DNA of 37,067 bases from Bacteroidaceae bacterium. GTDB taxonomy: Bacteria; Bacteroidota; Bacteroidia; Bacteroidales; Bacteroidaceae. The notes under the pieces were generated by a model. That model was not told the DNA's origin, did no database searches, and worked only from the letters and a program-made list of their open reading frames with translations. This document shows positions 8,503 through 16,526 of the stretch, piece by piece. The stretch spans positions 1 to 37,067 of the forward strand of contig JAGCVH010000007.1 in the NCBI GenBank assembly GCA_017962495.1, written 5' to 3'. Each line of letters begins with the position of its first letter. Within the stretch, counting starts at the first letter, position 1. Made by a program: the position numbers and the translations under genes.

Positions 8503-11500
8503 GTGAATAAACTGTTCGCGATATTTGTTTGTGCCCTGATGCTTATAGCCAGGGTGGAGGCAAGGAATGTGCCTTCGCTCGCCAAGTCGGATACCACGAA
8601 GGCTAAAGCGCTACGCCTTAACCTCGGTATGCGCGTAGGTGATCACATCTCACATAATGGAATTGATAGCTTAAGGGCCGTACTCTTGTGGGCCAAGGAT
8701 AGCACGATGGCCGACACAGTCCATACCGAAACGTATTCATACGGCGATACTCGCGAGTCCTTCCTTTCCTTTAGTATCTCTCAAGCGGGCCATTATTTGG
8801 TTCGCATCGATGCGGACGGATACTACCGTCGATATATCGATGTTGACATACCTCGCTTGTATCGGCGTGAGACGTACCGCGAGTTGAAGACCGTTTACCT
8901 GCAACGTCGTCGGCCGATGACTGGAGATGAGACGGTGGAGATGCAGGAGGTGCTTGTTCGGCCTACTAAGCTAAAGTTCTACATGGATGGGGACACGCTG
9001 ACTTACGATGCGGATGCTTTCGCTATGGCCGAAGGGTCTATGCTCGATGCCCTTATAAAGAAGCTGCCTGGAGTTGAGATGAAAAGCGGCGGAGAGATAT
9101 GGGTCAATGGGCGAAAGGTGGATGCCTTGCTCCTGAATGGTAAGGACTTCTTCGACAAAGACCGCGAACTCTTGCTCGAGAACATGCCAGCCTACATGGT
9201 GCAGAGCATACAGAACTATGAGCGCACGCCCGAGGACGTGAAGGGCACCCTTCGTGAACAAACCACCCCTAAGGAGTTGGTGATGAACGTACGCCTCAAG
9301 CACGATTACAACCAATCGTGGTTGGCTAGCGTCGATGGCGGCATGGGCATGCGTTTCCATGGTCATGGCGATTTCAAGTCAGGCGCCGAGGCACCGCCCT
9401 TCTTGGCCCGTGCCTATGCCATGCGATATAGCAACCGTTCGCGCCTCGTCCTTTTTGCCAATGTCAATAATCTGACCGACTATCGACACCCTGGCCAGCA
9501 GGGAGATTGGTCGCCACTCAGCCAGCAACAAGGCCTGATGACTACATACATGGTGTCTGGAAACGGTATGATTGAGAAGGGAGAGGCCTTACGATACGAA
9601 GGCAGTGCTACGGGAAGGTTGTCCGATAGCAATAACGCTCAGCATGCTGCCTCCGAGACCTTTCTCAGCGGTGGTAATACCTTTGGCCGTTCATTCTCAC
9701 AACAACGTAGCCACAACCTTGATGTATCGTCGAACCATAGTCTGCGCTATCGCCGTTCAGAGACCTTGTGGAACACCCTGAAGGGTATGACCTTCGAGCT
9801 CTCTCCCTATGTCCAATACACACGATGGCGCAGTCGTTCCGAGTCGGCCTCTGCAACCTTGGCTCAGGACGTCGCAGAGGGTTGGGGCAAAGCATGGATG
9901 GATAGCCTGGCCTCTCCCATGGCAGGTGACCTCTTACTCCGCCATGCCTTGAACCGCACCGTCTCGCGCATGAGGGGCAAAGGCCATTACAATGGTTGGG
10001 GTAGCAACCTGCACTTCAGCACCTCTCCTGCCCACAACGACATGATATCCTTCTCACTTCGGGGCAACTATGACCAGAGGTTGCGCCACGAGGATTCTTA
10101 CGAGCACTACCTACTCGAATATCCTCAAACCGGCAACGTCGACCGTCGTAACCGCTATCGCCCTGTCGATGAGCATTCAAGTGAATTGCAACTACGGCCT
10201 AATATTACATTCTCACTTAACCATAATCATAACCATCAATTATCCATCTCACATGATTACGACCGTCAGGATAATAAGGATGACAAGCTACTCTACTTGC
10301 TCAACCAGCTGAAGGACTGGTCGGCGTTCGACCATCATCCACTCGGCACGCTGCCGTCGACCCAGGAATACCTCTCTACGCTCGACTCGGAGAACAGCTA
10401 TCGCCAGCACAATACCACCACCGTCAATAGGCCGGATCTGAACTATTTGTATGTGAATTACAACGATTCCACCGATAAGCTTCTCCTCCTAAGCGGTGTA
10501 CTCTCCTTGCCCATGCGCAAGGAGACGATGGACTATTGGCAGGGCGCTCAGGCCGACACGATACTGCATCGCCACACTGTCGACCTGTCGGCAACCGTCG
10601 ATGTCTACCACTCTTACGACCGAGTCGGCCGATCATTAAACGCCTCCTATACGACTTCGGTCAGCCATCCCCCTTTACGTAACCTGCTGAACATATACAA
10701 CAACAGCAACCCTCTCTATGTCTCTTGCGGCAACACGTCATTGCGGCCCTCGCGCGACCATTCGATATATGGGCGCTTTAGTCAGAAGCTTCGTCGCACG
10801 CTGTTCAATGTGTCCGGCAGCATGGACCTAACGCAGAATGCTTTGGCTACTGCGGTGCTCTACGACAAGGCCACGGGCGTGCAGACCGTTCGCCCAGAGA
10901 ACATCAACGGAAACTGGGGGACAAACCTTAGCCTTGGTATCAACGTTCCTCTCGTACGTTCCGAGAAGCTGCGCCTAAACCACCAGACCTCGCACGACTA
11001 TCAGCATAGCGTCGATCTCATAGGCATAGCGGGACAGAGCCTGCCTCAAAGGTCTGTTGTGGCCTCACACAGTATCAATGACGAGCTGTCCCTCTCATGG
11101 CGACCCTCCGACAAGATGGACTTTGGCGCTAAAGCTGATGTCCATTACCAGCGAAGTACCAGTGAACGGGCCGATTTCACTACGTTGAACGTCTTTGACT
11201 TCGACTATGGTGTGACGGCACAGATAGAGCTACCGTGGAAGTTGCAACTATCCACGGACCTCACGATGTACAGTCGTCGTGGTTACAGCGAGCAGACGAT
11301 GAACACCAACGAACTCGTCTGGAACGCCCGACTCACCCGACGTTTCCTCAAGGGCAACCTGCTCTTGGCCGTCGATGCCTTCGACCTTCTGGGCCAACTC
11401 TCTAATGTTCGTCGCACCATCAATGCGCAGGGGCGTACCGAAACTTACTACAATGTCATACCATCCTACGGACTTCTGCACCTCACATGGCGCATGAACA

Positions 11501-11517
11501 AGAAGCCGAAGCATTAG
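8503..11517 (+). CDS. Outer-membrane beta-barrel protein (OMP_b-brl_3 / TonB-receptor-like)
   Basis: This 1004-residue outer-membrane protein starts with a signal peptide (residues 1-20, cleavage after VEA). A beta-rich N-terminal domain (about 30-140) resembles the carboxypeptidase-regulatory-like domains of Bacteroidota receptors. The plug-like region is about 160-240 (VQEVLV-like VEMQEVLVRPTKLKFY, LIKKLPGVEMKSGGEIWVNGRKVD). The rest is a long stretch of alternating aromatic beta-strands (TonB-receptor-style barrel). Such proteins import or bind nutrients or assemble surface material; the ligand cannot be told and no SusD partner is adjacent. The initiator is GTG at 8503. The next in-frame ATG lies inside the signal peptide, so GTG is preferred. 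It stands alone before the ECF sigma operon, which could regulate it. Confidence 0.8.
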   Translation: MNKLFAIFVCALMLIARVEARNVPSLAKSDTTKAKALRLNLGMRVGDHISHNGIDSLRAVLLWAKDSTMADTVHTETYSYGDTRESFLSFSISQAGHYLVRIDADGYYRRYIDVDIPRLYRRETYRELKTVYLQRRRPMTGDETVEMQEVLVRPTKLKFYMDGDTLTYDADAFAMAEGSMLDALIKKLPGVEMKSGGEIWVNGRKVDALLLNGKDFFDKDRELLLENMPAYMVQSIQNYERTPEDVKGTLREQTTPKELVMNVRLKHDYNQSWLASVDGGMGMRFHGHGDFKSGAEAPPFLARAYAMRYSNRSRLVLFANVNNLTDYRHPGQQGDWSPLSQQQGLMTTYMVSGNGMIEKGEALRYEGSATGRLSDSNNAQHAASETFLSGGNTFGRSFSQQRSHNLDVSSNHSLRYRRSETLWNTLKGMTFELSPYVQYTRWRSRSESASATLAQDVAEGWGKAWMDSLASPMAGDLLLRHALNRTVSRMRGKGHYNGWGSNLHFSTSPAHNDMISFSLRGNYDQRLRHEDSYEHYLLEYPQTGNVDRRNRYRPVDEHSSELQLRPNITFSLNHNHNHQLSISHDYDRQDNKDDKLLYLLNQLKDWSAFDHHPLGTLPSTQEYLSTLDSENSYRQHNTTTVNRPDLNYLYVNYNDSTDKLLLLSGVLSLPMRKETMDYWQGAQADTILHRHTVDLSATVDVYHSYDRVGRSLNASYTTSVSHPPLRNLLNIYNNSNPLYVSCGNTSLRPSRDHSIYGRFSQKLRRTLFNVSGSMDLTQNALATAVLYDKATGVQTVRPENINGNWGTNLSLGINVPLVRSEKLRLNHQTSHDYQHSVDLIGIAGQSLPQRSVVASHSINDELSLSWRPSDKMDFGAKADVHYQRSTSERADFTTLNVFDFDYGVTAQIELPWKLQLSTDLTMYSRRGYSEQTMNTNELVWNARLTRRFLKGNLLLAVDAFDLLGQLSNVRRTINAQGRTETYYNVIPSYGLLHLTWRMNKKPKH

Positions 11518-11648
11518 GACTTACCGTACGAAGTATGGCACATTTCACTTTTTTCTTTATTTTTTTTGCCTTTTTACCGACATATTCTTCCGTGGGGTGT
11601 GTATATAAGGGTAGAGGAGCATCCTTATAACTTTGATTCGCCATCCCT

Positions 11649-12176
11649 ATGGACAACCTTGAACAACGAATGATAGATGCCGCCCGAAGGGGCGAGCCCG
11701 AGGGCTACAGCTACCTGATGACGAGGTACAGCCGTCGGGTGCTTCTGCTCGTAACGCAAGTGGTTTCCGACGCGAGGGATGCGGAGGAGGTGGCGCAGGA
11801 TGTCTTTGTCCGGGCCTTCGACAGGCTGGACATGTTCGACCAGGGTCGGGGCTCTTTCGGGGTATGGATAGGGCGCATAGCCTGGAACCTCGCATTGAAC
11901 GCGACACGCAGCCATAAACTAGAGGACCTAGAGATACTAGACAACCTAGACATTCATGAGGAACTAGACGACTCAGCCTCCGAGGCACAGCGCATCACGC
12001 TCCTGGACAAGGCCATCGAGCGTCTGCGGCCTGAGGAGCGAACGCTACTGCACTTGCACTACTACGACGGGCATTCGCTCCAGGAAATCGCAGAGATTAT
12101 GGACGTAGGTGCTGGGCCTTTGGCCAGCAGACTGCAGAGGATAAGACAGAAACTCACTAAACTTATAAGCAAATGA
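11649..12176 (+). CDS. ECF-type RNA polymerase sigma factor
   Basis: This 175-residue protein has the two-domain ECF layout. Region 2 is about 25-90 (SDARDAEEVAQDVFVRAFDRLDMF, GSFGVWIGRIAWNLALNATRS). The region 4 helix-turn-helix is about 120-170 (LRPEERTLLHLHYYDGHSLQEIAEIMDVGAGPLASRLQRIR). ECF factors direct transcription of envelope or stress regulons and are held by a membrane anti-sigma factor. The stop overlaps the next start in ATGA (12173-12176), which implies translational coupling. That next gene encodes a single-pass membrane protein, fitting the sigma/anti-sigma pattern. No typical TAnnTTTG box is seen upstream, so it may use its own promoter class. The target regulon is unknown. 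Confidence 0.9.
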   Translation: MDNLEQRMIDAARRGEPEGYSYLMTRYSRRVLLLVTQVVSDARDAEEVAQDVFVRAFDRLDMFDQGRGSFGVWIGRIAWNLALNATRSHKLEDLEILDNLDIHEELDDSASEAQRITLLDKAIERLRPEERTLLHLHYYDGHSLQEIAEIMDVGAGPLASRLQRIRQKLTKLISK

Positions 12177-12802
12177 ACAAGACGATGAACAACGAACAAG
12201 ATAAGCTTCTGCGCGAAGCCCTACGGCGGCGGGCGGACAGAGTCCCGACCTTGTCGGACGATTTCCAGGATGCCGTGCTACATAGAATGCAGAGGACCCA
12301 CCCTGTCCCTCCCTTAAAGGGAGGGGATGGCCTGCGGCATGGCAGCCTAAAGATATGGGCTTGGGTCGCCAGCATTGCAGCGATACTAGTCATTGGGTTC
12401 TTTGTGTTCCAGAGAGAGACCCCCTCCCCAATCCCTCCCCGAGGGGAGGGCATAGTACCCAAAGTTCCATCGATGGTGGCAGAGACCTCCCAATCTTCTC
12501 CCTCCCTTCAAGGGAGGGCAGGGGGTGGGTCCTCTAGTGGACAGGCGTCTGGGTCCTCCGTATCTTCATCCCCCTCCCCTCGGGGAGGGCAGGGGAAGGG
12601 GCCTAGGGCTAATGGTGCCTCCTCTATAGCTATATCTCCCTCCCCTCGGGGAGGGCAAGGGGTAGGGGTCTCATCCACTGCCCCCACACTTGCCGACCTC
12701 TACGCCGCCATCGACCAGATGACGAACGAGGCCATAGAGGAGGCTGACCGCCTGATGGCTGAGGCCTTGGTGCGCGAATATACTGATGATGAACCGTCCT
12801 AA
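12173..12802 (+). CDS. Probable anti-sigma factor, single-pass membrane protein packed with palindromic repeats
   Basis: The 209-residue protein starts by 4-bp overlap with the ECF sigma gene. Residues 1-40 are charged and helical, as expected of a cytoplasmic sigma-binding segment. Residues 61-79 (IWAWVASIAAILVIGFFVF) form one membrane helix, followed by a long low-complexity outer part and an acidic C-terminal helix (172-205, LADLYAAIDQMTNEAIEEAD). Five palindromic elements are translated in frame: residues 42-53, 83-93, 109-119, 133-144 and 155-166, giving the motif SPSPRGGQG twice. About a quarter of the protein is therefore repeat-derived, mostly in the extracytoplasmic linker. The anti-sigma role is inferred from position and topology; no zinc-binding anti-sigma motif is seen. 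Confidence 0.65.
   Translation: MNKTMNNEQDKLLREALRRRADRVPTLSDDFQDAVLHRMQRTHPVPPLKGGDGLRHGSLKIWAWVASIAAILVIGFFVFQRETPSPIPPRGEGIVPKVPSMVAETSQSSPSLQGRAGGGSSSGQASGSSVSSSPSPRGGQGKGPRANGASSIAISPSPRGGQGVGVSSTAPTLADLYAAIDQMTNEAIEEADRLMAEALVREYTDDEPS
12295..12326 (+). repeat. GC-rich palindromic element, copy 5
   Basis: Forward orientation: GACCCACCCTGT, then CCCTCCCTTAAAGGGAGGG. It is read as THPVPPLKGGDG just before the membrane helix of the probable anti-sigma factor. Confidence 0.75.
12418..12450 (+). repeat. GC-rich palindromic element, copy 6
   Basis: Forward orientation: GACCCCCTCCCCAAT, then CCCTCCCCGAGGGGAGGG. It is read as TPSPIPPRGEG just outside the membrane helix. Confidence 0.8.
12500..12531 (-). 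repeat. GC-rich palindromic element, copy 7
   Basis: Reverse orientation: CCCTCCCTTCAAGGGAGGG, then CAGGGGGTGGGTC. It is read as SPSLQGRAGGGS. Confidence 0.8.
12572..12603 (-). repeat. GC-rich palindromic element, copy 8
   Basis: Reverse orientation: CCCTCCCCTCGGGGAGGG, then CAGGGGAAGGGGCC. It is read as SPSPRGGQGKGP. It is nearly identical to copy 9 and in the same frame. Confidence 0.85.
12638..12670 (-). repeat. GC-rich palindromic element, copy 9
   Basis: Reverse orientation: CCCTCCCCTCGGGGAGGG, then CAAGGGGTAGGGGTC. It is read as SPSPRGGQGVGV. Confidence 0.85.
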
Positions 12803-12805
12803 TTA

Positions 12806-12839
12806 GGCCCCTCTCCATCTCCCCCCTCAAGGGGGAGGG
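12806..12839 (+). repeat. GC-rich palindromic element, copy 10 (non-coding)
   Basis: Forward orientation: GGCCCCTCTCCAT, then TCCCCCCTCAAGGGGGAGGG. It begins 4 bp after the stop codon of the probable anti-sigma gene. As RNA it would fold into a stable hairpin and could protect or end the sigma/anti-sigma transcript. Confidence 0.8.
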
Positions 12840-12875
12840 CTTTAGAACCGATATATGTTAATGTCAAATCCCACT

Positions 12876-12972
12876 AATCGTAACTTGTAATTCCTAACTC
12901 GTATTTGTGCGAAGCCCTAAATCGTAATTTGTAATTCCTAACTCGTAACTAAATAAATTCTTAACTCAATAA
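12876..12972. repeat. AT-rich spacer repeat before the 706-residue protein gene
   Basis: Two copies of a longer unit (TCGTAA-TTGTAATTCCTAACTCGTA) are separated by TTTGTGCGAAGCCCTAAA, then TAAATAAATTCTTAACTC. No promoter box is seen in this spacer. Confidence 0.55.
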
Positions 12973-12975
12973 TGT

Positions 12976-15096
12976 ATGAAACGCCTAATCATTCTTCTTT
13001 TAATCCTTACCCTTCAACTCTCAACTTTCAACTTTCAACTCTCAACTTTCAACTCGTTGAGGGCCCAGCCCCACGTCGAGGCAGCTTTCAAGGCACTGGT
13101 GTTGGAGGCCAACGAAGGGCAGATGCCCGAGGAACGACTGATGGAAGGTGGCTCAGATTCCCGCTTTACGCTCACGATGCACCAGTCCTTCACGCTCCCT
13201 GTCGAGAAGTATAGGCTGATAACGGACATGTATAAGGCCATGGACGACGATAGCTCGATGCGCACACAATACCGCCTCCACGACGCATTCTCGGCGCGTG
13301 AGTGGCGCTTGGATATAGAGACGCCGCACTTCGTCCTGCACGAACAGTCCGAGGAGTCAGTAAATAACCTGATGGGAGGCTTCTTCGTTCCCGAGAGGAG
13401 CCCCCGACCACTCCTCCACGGCACCCAGCCCACCGACACCACATCCGTCCGACTTTATCGCTACTACGTCCTGTCGTATCAGGAAGACATGGAGGGCTAT
13501 CTGACGGGATCGGTAGAGCGCATCACCTTCGACGCCGATACGCAGGAGCCTTACATCCAGCAACCTTCGACCCCGAAGTACCAGGCCCTGATAGACGCCA
13601 TCAATGCCTTCGGTGCCGATGACAAGGTATTCATGCGCCGCAACCTCAGCGAACGTCGCGCCGCAGCCTCGGGTCAGTGGACCCACATCTACAACACCAT
13701 CGGCTTCAACATGCCCCTCGACGACGAGGTGCGCCTGCTGGGACCGCTCTGGAAGGCCTTCCTCAACGAGCAGAAACACGCTTACCGTTCGCTCAACAAG
13801 CCTGCGGGACAAGTGGCCAGCGACGTGCAGGTGGTCTACGACGAGCAGGGCCATACGCTCGGACTGGGCTTACAACAAGACTGGAACATCACGTACGTGT
13901 ACTTCAATGACGAGGACTTTCCGCAGAACAGGTACGTCTATGCCCTTTGGTATAAGGCAGACGTTCCGCGTCAAAGGATAGTGGGTGAGCTCATCAAGAT
14001 TAACACCCTGCGCCCCGAAGGCGGTACGGTTGACCATCCCTTCGTGCAGCGGACGGTACCTACATACCTGTGGAAGGCCCCCCTATATCCCGCGGCAATG
14101 GGCGACATCGTCCCGAATCCCGATGGTGATGGATATAAGGCTTCGCTTTATCCCTTATATGCCTCGTCGCCCAACTTCGCCCAGATGCAACGCATCGTGG
14201 CTGACCTTCCCGGCCTTGACATGCAGCCCCTGCGCTTCATGCTCGACACCCTGCTGACGCGTCGCAATATGGAACGTGCCGCCCTCGATACGGAGTTGAG
14301 GGACATTGAAGAGCACTATCGCGAGTCGCTCCAAGGACTGTCGTGCATGCTAAAGCTTAACATCAAGGCCGAAGACTTCCAACGCATGACCCCTCAGGAA
14401 CGTGTGGATTTCAACGAACAGGCTCGCAAGGCGTACCAGGAAGAACTGGACCGAGTGAACACCATGTATAAGGAGTATCTGGCCAACATCTCCCGTCGTC
14501 ACCCCATCGAAGACCTGAACATCTTCCGTCGTGACTCCGTGCCCAGCGACGTGTTCCGTGCCACTTTCGGTGCGCTGACTATGGCCTACCGGGGCGATGC
14601 CTCCGAACGCGACGCCCAGGTGGCTGAACGCCTGCGCCAGATGGCCGAGATGGCCGCCGACGAAGCCTCGCGCCCCGAGCGCCTGAGGATGTACCAACGG
14701 CTGGACAGCATCATTAACCTGCCCCACCCAAACCTGCCCCGTAACATGCTAAGCGTATCGCGTCAGGCCCTCGCCGAGGCAGTGATGGCCCTCGATGTCC
14801 AGCCCGATAAACCGCAGACGACACAGCCTTCATCAGGCAATGCTCCGAATAATCCGAATAATCCGAATACTCGGATATCCACCAAAGTCAAGAGCCTTTC
14901 CCCCGACCATGTCACGCTGACGCTTCCCAATGGAAACACCATCACCGCCGGCAAGATTCGGGTGAACCCCTTCAAGGGTAGCGTTCTTGGCATCCCTGGC
15001 GCTAAGATGACCGTCCGACAGGGCAAGCGCATGGTGCGCCGAGCCGAGCGACGATTCCGCCGCGTGGAGCGCAAGCTTGACCGCCGACTGCGCTGA
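12976..15096 (+). CDS. Large secreted protein of unknown function
   Basis: I do not recognise this 706-residue protein. A signal peptide spans about residues 1-31 (Leu/Ile-rich core, cleavage near LRAQ). Its second half is encoded by six tandem 7-bp units (CAACTTT/CAACTCT, 13015-13056). The mature part is mixed alpha/beta with no metal-binding or catalytic motif that I can name. About residues 430-600 are helical and charged (RNMERAALDTELRDIEEHYRE). A Pro/Asn linker near 624-634 comes from three 9-bp CCGAATAAT units. The C-terminus is very Arg-rich (MVRRAERRFRRVERKLDRR). It follows the ECF sigma/anti-sigma pair by 173 bp and may belong to that regulon. It is probably periplasmic or envelope-attached. 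Confidence 0.7.
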   Translation: MKRLIILLLILTLQLSTFNFQLSTFNSLRAQPHVEAAFKALVLEANEGQMPEERLMEGGSDSRFTLTMHQSFTLPVEKYRLITDMYKAMDDDSSMRTQYRLHDAFSAREWRLDIETPHFVLHEQSEESVNNLMGGFFVPERSPRPLLHGTQPTDTTSVRLYRYYVLSYQEDMEGYLTGSVERITFDADTQEPYIQQPSTPKYQALIDAINAFGADDKVFMRRNLSERRAAASGQWTHIYNTIGFNMPLDDEVRLLGPLWKAFLNEQKHAYRSLNKPAGQVASDVQVVYDEQGHTLGLGLQQDWNITYVYFNDEDFPQNRYVYALWYKADVPRQRIVGELIKINTLRPEGGTVDHPFVQRTVPTYLWKAPLYPAAMGDIVPNPDGDGYKASLYPLYASSPNFAQMQRIVADLPGLDMQPLRFMLDTLLTRRNMERAALDTELRDIEEHYRESLQGLSCMLKLNIKAEDFQRMTPQERVDFNEQARKAYQEELDRVNTMYKEYLANISRRHPIEDLNIFRRDSVPSDVFRATFGALTMAYRGDASERDAQVAERLRQMAEMAADEASRPERLRMYQRLDSIINLPHPNLPRNMLSVSRQALAEAVMALDVQPDKPQTTQPSSGNAPNNPNNPNTRISTKVKSLSPDHVTLTLPNGNTITAGKIRVNPFKGSVLGIPGAKMTVRQGKRMVRRAERRFRRVERKLDRRLR
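13015..13056 (+). repeat. 7-bp tandem repeat encoding part of a signal peptide
   Basis: Six consecutive units (CAACTCT, CAACTTT, CAACTTT, CAACTCT, CAACTTT, CAACTCG) encode residues QLSTFNFQLSTFNS. Because 7 is not a multiple of 3, gain or loss of one unit would shift the frame of the 706-residue protein. Confidence 0.85.
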
Positions 15097-15214
15097 CGGA
15101 GCCCCCCCATGGTCATAAGGTCACCCGTCGGGCCTCCTAAGATACACATTTCACGGCTTAGACGAACGTCTTCATACAGTTAGTATTAAGTTAGTAAAAG
15201 GTAAGCTCGAGCCA

Positions 15215-15254
15215 GCCCCATGTTGCCCGTGACGGGTCGCATGGGGCCTGTCTT
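15215..15254 (+). terminator. Hairpin, possible terminator after the 706-residue protein gene
   Basis: GCCCCATG (15215-15222) pairs perfectly with CATGGGGC (15240-15247). An inner CCCG/CGGG stem and a TGA loop are separated from the outer stem by a symmetric 3x3 internal loop. It is followed by CTGTCTTT, only a weak U-tract. The rest of the 15097-15351 gap shows nothing else. Confidence 0.5.
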
Positions 15255-15351
15255 TACCCCCCCCGATTTCACTATTTTTAAGAATCGAGGCTCCCGATTT
15301 TCACACATTTTTTTTAATGAACTTTAATTACTCTTAAGGTAAGTTAAAGGA

Positions 15352-15384
15352 TTTGGTCGTTACGAAGCTTTTGCCCTAACTTTG
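15352..15384 (+). promoter_or_regulatory. Bacteroidota-type promoter for the HU-like gene
   Basis: TTTG (15352-15355), 21 nt, then TAACTTTG (15377-15384). The predicted start near 15390 gives a leader of about 235 nt that contains the palindrome array. Confidence 0.6.
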
Positions 15385-15487
15385 TCGGCGTGAGAGTTAA
15401 TCTCAATTATGTTTAACGCAAAAGATAATGGCTATGATGACCAATCTTTCTAACCATGACGAACCACCAAGCAGGACATGCCTTTGA

Positions 15488-15579
15488 AGGTATATTATAC
15501 TTAAGGGCTCAAGTATACTATACTTAAGGGCTCAAGTATACTATACTTAAAGGCTCAAGTATATTATACCTTAATTTCC
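15488..15579. repeat. 23-bp palindrome array, four units, in the HU leader
   Basis: Four contiguous 23-bp units at 15488, 15511, 15534 and 15557. The middle two contain the perfect palindrome AAGTATACTATACTT followed by AAGGGCTC or AAAGGCTC. The outer units carry single changes (AGGTATATTATACTT, AAGTATATTATACCT). The spacing is about 2.2 helical turns, suited to repeated protein binding on nearly one face. In RNA each unit could also form a small hairpin. Confidence 0.9.
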
Positions 15580-15624
15580 ATTTACCTAAACTTAAGTCAT
15601 TAACCTTATAAATATAATACTACT

Positions 15625-16161
15625 ATGGCCATAAATTATAGTTTAGCAGCACATAGTGTCAACCCCAGTGAGAAGGATAGCAGTAAGAAGGTATTTCCTT
15701 ATGCTCAGTACAACGAACTTATGGACATGAACGACTTTGCTCGGCACATTCAGGCCCATGGCTCCCCGTTCACGAGGGACGTAATCATAGGCGTCTTGAC
15801 CGCCGCCGTCGATTGCTTGCGCGAGCAACTCGTGGCAGGCAAGAAGGTAAACTTTGGCGACCTCGGCTCCTTCTACATATCTTTGCGAGCCGAAGGGGTG
15901 GAGGAGGCCGAGGACTTCGACCCGAACGTGCACGTCAAGAGCATCTACGTTCACTGGGAACGCTCCAAGTTCTTCGCCGACCTCAAGGGAGACCCCGACA
16001 TCAAATGGGAATATACCCTCACCCACAAGGCTATGGCCGAGGCGAAGAAACAATCTAAGGCCGACGCCACATCGGCAGCAGGAGGCTCCCCCTCAGGCTC
16101 AGGCTCCGGCGGCTCAGGCGGTGGCAGTGGGTCCGGCGACGCGGGCGACGTGACGCCGTAA
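15625..16161 (+). CDS. HU-family DNA-binding protein (HU-HIG type) with Gly/Ser tail
   Basis: This 178-residue Bacteroidota HU-homologous protein has an N-terminal strand-rich segment (INYSLAAHSVNPSEKDSSKKVFPYAQYN) and an HU-like helical core (MDMNDFARHIQAHGSPFTRDVIIGVLTAAVDCLREQLVAGKKVNFGDLGSFYISL, about 33-87). A beta arm region reaches about residue 130 and a Gly/Ser/Pro-rich tail covers the last 28 residues. Such proteins bind DNA and act in nucleoid structure or local regulation. It has its own promoter and an unusual leader with four 23-bp palindromes, which could be its own binding sites (autoregulation); this is inference. The hairpin at 16271-16298 follows. Confidence 0.85.
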   Translation: MAINYSLAAHSVNPSEKDSSKKVFPYAQYNELMDMNDFARHIQAHGSPFTRDVIIGVLTAAVDCLREQLVAGKKVNFGDLGSFYISLRAEGVEEAEDFDPNVHVKSIYVHWERSKFFADLKGDPDIKWEYTLTHKAMAEAKKQSKADATSAAGGSPSGSGSGGSGGGSGSGDAGDVTP

Positions 16162-16270
16162 GGCCTAGGACCCCTCCCTGCCTCCCTTATACTCTTGAAG
16201 TTATGAAGCGATGAAGTGATGAAATGATTCCCAAGAGGGAAGTGGATGAGCCTTAGAGACTTGATACAGC

Positions 16271-16298
16271 AGCGCCCCGACCATCCGGCCGGGGCGCT
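16271..16298 (+). terminator. Strong GC hairpin after the HU-like gene
   Basis: AGCGCCCCG (16271-16279) pairs perfectly with CGGGGCGCT (16290-16298) around a 10-nt loop. No U-tract follows, so it may be a processing or stability hairpin rather than an intrinsic terminator. The remainder of the 16162-16418 gap holds a possible half palindromic element (16167-16187) and imperfect ATGAAGTG repeats (16202-16225). Confidence 0.5.
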
Positions 16299-16418
16299 AT
16301 GTTGTTGGGGCACCATTTCCTAAACCTCAACCCATAAGCGAAGCGACCTTAATCCTTCAACCTTTAGACCTTCCTTATCGAAAATCAATGTTAAATTATC
16401 GAAAAACAATAAAGATTA

Positions 16419-16450
16419 TTTGTTAATCACTAAACTTTGTCGTACCTTTG
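16419..16450 (+). promoter_or_regulatory. Bacteroidota-type promoter for the DUF2975/HTH pair
   Basis: TTTG (16419-16422), 20 nt, TACCTTTG (16443-16450), a near-perfect consensus match. The leader to the ATG at 16527 is about 70 nt. Confidence 0.7.
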
Positions 16451-16526
16451 TCGTGCCAATAACAAGGAAGCGCGCCCTCGTTAGCGGCAAAACAACGTAA
16501 AGTTTAACAATTAACAATGTATCGTT

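Noticed and set aside
15488-15579. CRISPR array
   Set aside because: Units are contiguous 23-bp palindromes without unique spacers, and no cas genes are present.
16167-16187. Further copy of the palindromic element after the HU-like gene
   Set aside because: Only an arm-like GACCCCTCCCTGCCTCCC is present; the second half of the palindrome is missing.
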